Positions 4,908 to 9,004 of a DNA stretch of 9,004 nt are shown here, in pieces. The notes below the pieces were generated by a model that was not told the DNA's origin, did no database searches, and saw only the letters and a program-made list of their open reading frames with translations. Origin of the DNA: Acidothermaceae bacterium (lineage in GTDB: Bacteria; Actinomycetota; Actinomycetes; Acidothermales; Acidothermaceae). Numbering within the stretch: position 1 is the stretch's first letter; each line of letters opens with the position of its first letter. Location of the stretch: contig JAICLV010000101.1 in the NCBI GenBank assembly GCA_025925185.1, positions 1 through 9,004 of the forward strand. Direction: 5' to 3'. The position numbers and the translations under genes are program-made.

Positions 4908-5809
4908 CGGGCCAACACCTCCTTGGCGAGTTCGCGATAGGCCCGTGCGCCCGCCGAACTCGACGCGTACGTGGTGATCGGCTCGCCGACCACCGTCGTC
5001 TCTGGAAAACGTACCGTGCGACCGATGACCGTGTGGAACACGCGGGGACCGAACGCCTCTACGACGCGAGCCAACACCTCGCGGCTGTGCAGCGTTCGTG
5101 GATCAAACATTGTCGCGAGAATTCCCTCAACCTGAAGTCGAGGGTTCAACCGTTCTTGCACTTTTTCTATCGTCTGCATGAGCAGCGCGACGCCACGAAG
5201 CGCGAAAAACTCGCATTCGAGCGGGATGATCACTCCCGTCGCCGCGGTCAACGCGTTGACAGTCAGCAAGCCGAGGGACGGTTGGCAGTCGATCAAGACG
5301 ATGTCGTAGTCGGGTAGCACCGGTTCGAGCGCCCGGGCGAGCACCTGCTCGCGAGCCACCTCGTTGACGAGTTGAACCTCAGCGGCGGACAGGTCGATGT
5401 TGCTCGGCAACAGGTCCATTCCCGGCGTGTTCGTCTTCAGCAGCACGTCGTCGACGGAGACGTCGCGCTCGATGAGCACGTTGTAGACCGTGCGGTCGAG
5501 GTCGTGCGGATTGACCGCGAGCCCCACCGAAAGCGCGCCCTGCGGGTCGAAGTCGACGAGCAGCACCCGGCGTCCCCACTCCGCGAGCGCGGCCCCCAGG
5601 TTGATGGTCGTCGTCGTCTTCCCGACCCCGCCCTTTTGATTGCACATCGCGAGAACCCAGGCCGGCCCATGCCGATCGAGCGGCGGCGGATCGGCGAAGA
5701 CGGGCAACGGCCGCCCAGCCGCGTCGAGCCCGTCGCGCGCGAGTTTCGCCTCGACGACGTCGGAGTCCGCAGCCGGCGTCGACTCCGCGGATTTTGTCGA
5801 CTTAGCCAT
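4904..5809 (-). CDS. parA: ParA/Soj-family partition ATPase
   Basis: A P-loop ATPase of the ParA/MinD class that dimerises on ATP and binds DNA or membrane to position cargo. The 301 residues start with about 50 low-complexity residues. The ATPase core follows: deviant Walker A KGGVGKTT (59-66, signature lysine K59), Walker A' VDFDPQ (85-90), the NIDLSAAEVQLV block (137-148), Walker B VLIDCQPS (171-178) and GRTVRFPETTVVGEPITTY (263-281). Unlike the chromosomal parAB pair near oriC, no ParB gene follows; an RHH-like protein does, overlapping as ATGA. This is the 'second' actinobacterial ParA found beside scpAB. The ATG at 5809 has only a weak GAGAGG about 12 bases upstream. Possible promoter elements and a tandem octamer lie in the 71-base gap before it. 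Confidence 0.93.
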   Translation of the reverse strand: MAKSTKSAESTPAADSDVVEAKLARDGLDAAGRPLPVFADPPPLDRHGPAWVLAMCNQKGGVGKTTTTINLGAALAEWGRRVLLVDFDPQGALSVGLAVNPHDLDRTVYNVLIERDVSVDDVLLKTNTPGMDLLPSNIDLSAAEVQLVNEVAREQVLARALEPVLPDYDIVLIDCQPSLGLLTVNALTAATGVIIPLECEFFALRGVALLMQTIEKVQERLNPRLQVEGILATMFDPRTLHSREVLARVVEAFGPRVFHTVIGRTVRFPETTVVGEPITTYASSSAGARAYRELAKEVLAR

Positions 5810-5838
5810 CTATCGCTGTGCCTCTCTGGCGATGAGCC

Positions 5839-5854
5839 GTCATGCCGTCATGCC
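5839..5854. repeat. Tandem octamer GTCATGCC x2 in the parA leader
   Basis: GTCATGCC at 5839-5846 is repeated directly at 5847-5854, ending 30 bases before the parA ATG. RHH repressors typically bind direct or inverted 7-8-bp repeats, and an RHH-like protein is encoded two genes into this unit, so an autoregulatory operator is possible. Confidence 0.4.
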
Positions 5855-5865
5855 GACGAGTCGAG

Positions 5866-5895
5866 ACACTAAAGCCCAACTCACTCCGCGGGCAA
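5866..5895 (-). promoter_or_regulatory. Weak candidate promoter of the parA-scpA unit
   Basis: Minus strand TTGCCC (5890-5895), an 18-base spacer and TAGTGT (5866-5871). The -35 overlaps the last codons of xerD. A start near 5859 would place the octamer pair just inside the transcript. The match to consensus is moderate. Confidence 0.3.
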
Positions 5896-6900
5896 GCCGA
5901 GCGCCCGAGGGTGTGCGGACGCGTACACCTCGCGCAGTCGGTCGACTGTTACCAGCGTGTAGATCTGCGTCGTCGTCACCGATGCGTGGCCGAGCAACTC
6001 CTGCACCACCCGTACGTCAGCGCCACCGTCGAGCAAATGCGTCGCGAACGAGTGCCGCAAGGTGTGCGGCGAGATCGCTCCCGTCAGCCCGGCTCGCTCG
6101 GCCGCCGCGCGCAGCACGGTCCATGCGCTTTGCCGCGACAATCGCCCGCCCCGCACGTTCACGAACACGGCCCCACGGACGACGGGTCCCGCCGTTCGTG
6201 ACGACGTGGTTGCCAGCAGCGCCGGCCGCCCAACCCGCAGGTAATCCTCCAACGCGCGGCGAGCGAAGCTGCCGAGCGGCACCACCCGCTGCCGCGAGCC
6301 CTTGCCGAACAACCGCACCACGCCCGCGTCGAAGTCGACGTCGTCGACGGCGAGACCGACCGCCTCCGAAATCCGCGCTCCCGTGCCGTACAGCACTTCG
6401 AGCAGGGCACGGTCGCGCTGCTCCCGCGGCGAGCCAGCCGAGCCCGCTGAGCCGGCCGCAGCGAGCAGCCGCTCGACGTCCTCGACCGAGATCGCCTTCG
6501 GCAGCCGTCGCGCAGGGGTAGGCGGGCGCACCGCCCCAGCGGCGTCGACCTCGACGGTGCCCTCGCGCACGGCGAACTTGTGCAGTCCGCGAACCGCGAC
6601 GATCGTGCGCGCGGCCGAGGTGATCGACAGCGGCGGATGTGCGTCGCCGCCGCGCCGCAACGCCGCCAAGAAGTCCGAAACATCGGTCTCACCGACCTCC
6701 GCCAGCGACGACCGACCGGCGGCGAGGAGGAACTCGGCGTAGCGACGCAGGTCTCGCCGGTACGAGCTCAACGTGTTCTTCGCAAGGCCGCGCTCGACCG
6801 CCAGGTGGTCGAGATAACCGCGGATCTGCGCGTCGAGCGTGAGCGACGCCATGTTGTCGTGCGTTCGTGAAGCCTTGTCATCCAGCGCTCGCGAGGCCAT
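5881..6900 (-). CDS. xerD: Tyrosine recombinase XerD
   Basis: Site-specific recombinase that, with XerC, resolves chromosome dimers at dif by strand exchange. The start is the ATG at 6900 because GGAGGT (6908-6913) lies 7 bases upstream; this gives 339 residues. An ATG 16 codons in (6852) would give 323, nearer the usual 300-310. The core-binding SAM-like domain covers about 20-118 ([21 protein letters not shown]). The catalytic domain has the full set R176 (in [13 protein letters not shown]), K200 ([11 protein letters not shown]), H279 and R282 ([13 protein letters not shown]), H305 ([12 protein letters not shown]) and nucleophile Y314. A small GSAGSAGS linker (150-157) joins the domains. 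Chromosomal context and the C-terminus favour XerD over a phage integrase. The 53-base gap to ald shows no promoter. Confidence 0.93.
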   Translation of the reverse strand: MASRALDDKASRTHDNMASLTLDAQIRGYLDHLAVERGLAKNTLSSYRRDLRRYAEFLLAAGRSSLAEVGETDVSDFLAALRRGGDAHPPLSITSAARTIVAVRGLHKFAVREGTVEVDAAGAVRPPTPARRLPKAISVEDVERLLAAAGSAGSAGSPREQRDRALLEVLYGTGARISEAVGLAVDDVDFDAGVVRLFGKGSRQRVVPLGSFARRALEDYLRVGRPALLATTSSRTAGPVVRGAVFVNVRGGRLSRQSAWTVLRAAAERAGLTGAISPHTLRHSFATHLLDGGADVRVVQELLGHASVTTTQIYTLVTVDRLREVYASAHPRALGLPAE

Positions 6901-6907
6901 GCGGCGC

Positions 6908-6913
6908 ACCTCC
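6908..6913 (-). promoter_or_regulatory. Ribosome binding site of xerD
   Basis: GGAGGT on the minus strand, 7 bases before the ATG at 6900. It selects that start over the internal ATG at 6852 and over the open frame reaching 7086, which would overlap ald. Confidence 0.8.
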
Positions 6914-6953
6914 AAGCCGGCGGACCGTCCCCGCGGATCTGACAGGAACGCGT

Positions 6954-8069
6954 TCAGGCTAGGACGTCGGCGAGCACCGCGACGTCGAGGCCGTGCGCTT
7001 CGCCGACCGGCGTGCTCACCACCTGGCCATCGTGGGTGTTGAGCCCCGACGCGAGCGCCGGGTCGGACCGGCAGGCGGCCCGCCAACCTTGGCTCGCGAT
7101 CGCCGACACATACGGCAACGTCACGTTCGTCAGCGCGTAGGTCGACGTGTGTGGAACCGCCCCGGGCATGTTCGCCACGCAGTAGAACAACGTGTCGTGA
7201 ACGCGATACGTCGGTGCGTCGTGCGTCGTGGGCCGCGAGCCCTCGAAGCAGCCGCCCTGGTCGATCGCGATGTCGACGAGCACGGCGCCGGGCTTCATCC
7301 GCGCCACCAGGTCATCGCGCACCAGCTTCGGCGCCTTCGCGCCGGCGACGAGCACCGCCCCGATCACCAGATCGGCGTCGAGGCAAGCCTTTTCGATCTC
7401 GTAGGAATTCGACGCCACGGTCTGCAGATGGCCCTGATAGATGCGGTCCGCTTGGCGGAGCTTGTCGATGTTGTTGTCGAGCAGCAGCACCTCGGCCTGC
7501 ATGCCGAGCGCGATCGCCGCGGCGTTCATTCCCGCGACACCGGCCCCCAGCACCACGACCTTGGCGGCGTACACGCCCGAGACGCCGCCCATCAAAATCC
7601 CCCGCCCCCCGGCCTCGCGCTCCAGGCAACGGGCGCCGACCTGCGGCGCCATCCGGCCGGCCACCTCGGACATCGGCGCGAGCAATGGCAAGGAGCGATC
7701 CGCCAACTGCACCGTCTCGTACGCGATCGCCGTCGTGCCCGAGGCGAGTAGCGCGTCGGTGCACTCGCGCGAAGCAGCGAGGTGCAGGTAGGTGAACAGC
7801 ACCTGGCCTTTGCGCAGCCGGTGGTACTCCTGGGCAATCGGTTCCTTGACCTTCAGCACGAGGTCGGCGAACGCCCAGACGTCATCGGCGGCGGGGAGCA
7901 CACCGGCGCCGGCTGCGGCGTAGTCCTCGTCGGGTATCGACGACCCGACGCCCGCCGCGCGCTCAACGACCACCTCGTGGCCTTGGCGCACCAACTCGTG
8001 CACGCCAGCGGGCGTAATCGCCACGCGGTACTCGTGGTTCTTGACTTCGCGCGGTACGCCGATCCTCAC
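6954..8069 (-). CDS. ald: Alanine dehydrogenase
   Basis: Reversible NAD-dependent deamination of L-alanine to pyruvate and ammonia; cytosolic hexamer. The 371-residue length equals that of the mycobacterial enzyme. Substrate and catalytic residues fall at the same numbers: R15 (HEYR), K75 (LKVKEP), H96 (FTYLHLA) and D270 (VDIAIDQGG). The NAD-binding Rossmann motif is VVLGAGVAG (172-180, G175/G177/G180) with D198 at the end of the second strand. Other family blocks are [11 protein letters not shown] (111-121), [11 protein letters not shown] (131-141) and CFEGSRPTT (274-282). It starts at GTG 8069 with GGAAGG (8079-8084) 9 bases before it. It stands alone between NUDIX (116-base gap) and xerD (53-base gap); mycobacteria keep ald elsewhere, whereas streptomycetes, from memory, have it here. 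Confidence 0.96.
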   Translation of the reverse strand: MRIGVPREVKNHEYRVAITPAGVHELVRQGHEVVVERAAGVGSSIPDEDYAAAGAGVLPAADDVWAFADLVLKVKEPIAQEYHRLRKGQVLFTYLHLAASRECTDALLASGTTAIAYETVQLADRSLPLLAPMSEVAGRMAPQVGARCLEREAGGRGILMGGVSGVYAAKVVVLGAGVAGMNAAAIALGMQAEVLLLDNNIDKLRQADRIYQGHLQTVASNSYEIEKACLDADLVIGAVLVAGAKAPKLVRDDLVARMKPGAVLVDIAIDQGGCFEGSRPTTHDAPTYRVHDTLFYCVANMPGAVPHTSTYALTNVTLPYVSAIASQGWRAACRSDPALASGLNTHDGQVVSTPVGEAHGLDVAVLADVLA

Positions 8070-8098
8070 GACGCGCTGCCTTCCGCCGATGGGACGGC

Positions 8099-8118
8099 CG
8101 CCGACCTGGTCGTCGGCG
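8099..8118 (-). other. Hairpin in the ald upstream region
   Basis: CGCCGAC (8099-8105) and GTCGGCG (8112-8118) form a 7-bp GC-only-but-one stem with a 6-base loop, in the 116-base gap between the NUDIX stop and ald. No T-run follows, so it may be a weak terminator of pyrG-NUDIX, part of an ald leader, or chance. No good promoter was found in the gap; TAGACT (minus strand, near 8155-8160) lacks a matching -35. Confidence 0.3.
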
Positions 8119-8185
8119 ACCTTCGCAACCTGCGGTGTCGCCGCGGTCGCTTTGCGAGTCTATGCCCGATGCGAGCCGCGGATGA

Positions 8186-8827
8186 TCACCTGCGGCCGCG
8201 AAACCAGGGCGCGCCGGAGTCTCGACCGGCGGGCACGCCGTCGAGCAATACGGCGGCGGCGGCCAGGATGCCGATCACGCCGAGCGCGTTGTGCAGCCGT
8301 CCGGCCAGCGCAGCCTCGCGCGCCGCGGCGAGCGGCGTCCACGACGTCGGCATGCCACGCTCCTCGTCTTCGCCGACGTACCGCTCCCCCGGCGCCACCT
8401 CGGTCAGGTCGCGCGCCAGATAAATACGCACGGCTTCGTCCGACCCTCCAGGTGAGCTGAAGGCGTCGATGAGGACCGACCACTCGGCGGCGCGGTAGCC
8501 GCCCTCTTCGAACAACTCGCGGGCGGCCGCGTCCGCCGGGTCCTCGCCCTCGACGTCGAGCAGCCCGGCTGGCACCTCCCACAGCAGCGCGCCGACCGGG
8601 TGGCGGTACTGCTGGACCAGGAGCACGCGCAGGTCGTCATCGACCGCGACGACTCCCACGGCTCCGGGGTGGACGACGATGTCGCGCTCCACCTGTTGCC
8701 CATCGCCGAGATCGACACGGTCGGTGCGCACGCCTAACACGCGTCCGTCGAATCGCCGCACGCTGTGCAGGACCGCGCGGTCGGCGACTTCGTCGGCGAA
8801 CTCGTAAGCCGGCCGCTGCCCCGTCAC
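8186..8827 (-). CDS. NUDIX hydrolase, ADP-ribose pyrophosphatase type
   Basis: Hydrolyses a nucleoside diphosphate linked to another moiety, most likely ADP-ribose to AMP and ribose 5-phosphate. The 213 residues contain the Nudix box from G88 to Y111, ending RELFEEGGY, with metal-binding E107 and E108. There are six rather than five residues between the box Gly and first Glu, as I recall for the mycobacterial ADP-ribose pyrophosphatase next to pyrG. Upstream of the box come GAVGVVAVDDDLRVLLVQQYRHP (55-77) and LLWEVPAGL, typical of that subgroup; SSPGGSDEAVRIYLA (124-138) follows it. Start is the GTG at 8827, overlapping the pyrG stop as GTGA, with no independent ribosome binding site, so translation is probably coupled. 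The exact substrate is not proved by sequence. Confidence 0.9.
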   Translation of the reverse strand: MTGQRPAYEFADEVADRAVLHSVRRFDGRVLGVRTDRVDLGDGQQVERDIVVHPGAVGVVAVDDDLRVLLVQQYRHPVGALLWEVPAGLLDVEGEDPADAAARELFEEGGYRAAEWSVLIDAFSSPGGSDEAVRIYLARDLTEVAPGERYVGEDEERGMPTSWTPLAAAREAALAGRLHNALGVIGILAAAAVLLDGVPAGRDSGAPWFRGRR

Positions 8828-9004
8828 GCGGTGGCCGCCGGCTCGGGCACCCGCACCGCCGAGGCGTCGGCGCCGCCCGAGCCGCCGGCCGAGCCGCCGG
8901 CCGAGGCGCTGGCCGAGCCGCTGCCCGCCGCTCGCACCAGCGCGGCCGCCACCAGCCCGCGAAACAGCGGATGCGGCCGGGCCGGGCGCGAGCGCAATTC
9001 GGGG
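8824..9004 (-). CDS. pyrG: CTP synthase, C-terminal end (5' part outside window)
   Basis: Only the last 59 residues are present. PELRSRPARPHPLFRGLVAA matches the conserved end of the glutamine amidotransferase domain of CTP synthase (usually HPExxSxPxxPHPLFxGLV); the initial Pro-Glu are from the His-Pro-Glu of its catalytic triad region. CTP synthase aminates UTP to CTP using glutamine-derived ammonia. After ALVRAA the frame continues as a Gly/Ser/Ala tail of about 33 residues made partly of tetrapeptide repeats, ending VRVPEPAATA before the TGA at 8824-8826. The NUDIX gene starts inside this stop. The identification rests on the short conserved end plus the expected neighbour. Confidence 0.87.
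   Translation of the reverse strand, partial: PELRSRPARPHPLFRGLVAAALVRAAGSGSASASAGGSAGGSGGADASAVRVPEPAATA
8878..8925. repeat. Four tandem 12-bp repeats in the 3' end of pyrG
   Basis: Units at 8878-8889, 8890-8901, 8902-8913 and 8914-8925 read CGAGCCGCCGGC (twice, identical) and two diverged copies. They encode GSGS, ASAS, AGGS and AGGS in the disordered tail of PyrG. Confidence 0.85.

Noticed and set aside
5790..5807. TTTTGTCGACTTAGCC near the parA start as a third copy of the scpB/short-ORF start motif
   Set aside because: Only the TTTGTCGAC core matches; GTCGAC is frequent in this GC-rich sequence, so it is not counted as a true copy.
6445..6475. Short GSA repeats in xerD as a possible variable repeat
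   Set aside because: Only about eight residues in a domain linker; too short and imperfect to call.
6901..7086. N-terminal extension of xerD to 7086
   Set aside because: It would overlap ald by more than 130 bases and encode arginine-rich antisense-like sequence; a strong ribosome binding site supports the ATG at 6900.

Overview
The window looks like chromosomal DNA of a high-GC actinobacterium. Base composition is strongly GC-rich, GTG starts are frequent, and stop/start codons overlap repeatedly. The gene order pyrG - NUDIX - (ald) - xerD - parA - scpA - scpB - rluB - aroH - tyrA is, from memory, the conserved neighbourhood of mycobacteria and streptomycetes. Every gene I can support lies on the minus strand, so transcription runs from position 9004 towards 1. 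I see no rRNA, tRNA, insertion sequence, CRISPR array or phage gene.

In transcription order, the right part (9004-6954) holds the 3' end of pyrG (CTP synthase), a NUDIX hydrolase of the ADP-ribose pyrophosphatase type joined to it by a GTGA overlap, and ald (alanine dehydrogenase) after a 116-base gap. Next comes xerD (tyrosine recombinase, 6900-5881). The centre (5809-2767) is a tightly packed unit: a ParA/Soj-type ATPase, a protein with a disordered N-terminus and a probable ribbon-helix-helix C-terminus (ATGA overlap), a site-2-protease-like membrane protein that has lost its HExxH motif, and scpA (GTGA overlap). scpB follows with its own strong ribosome binding site, and rluB overlaps its end by 8 bases. 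XerD, ParA and ScpAB together suggest a chromosome-maintenance block (dimer resolution, segregation, SMC condensin).

The left part (1134-1) starts with a 332-base less GC-rich spacer. It holds a possible 41-codon ORF, three consecutive inverted repeats, and a good -35/-10 promoter flanked by repeated GAAGCGTT motifs. The promoter drives aroH (monofunctional chorismate mutase), which is coupled by an ATGA overlap to tyrA (prephenate dehydrogenase), cut by the window edge. These two enzymes catalyse consecutive steps from chorismate towards tyrosine.

Most of the window is housekeeping. The items most worth a second look are the ParA/RHH pair placed directly before a protease-dead S2P homologue and ScpA, the tandem octamers before parA, the repeat cluster at the aroH promoter, and the short ORF whose start region shares a 16-base identity with the start of scpB.
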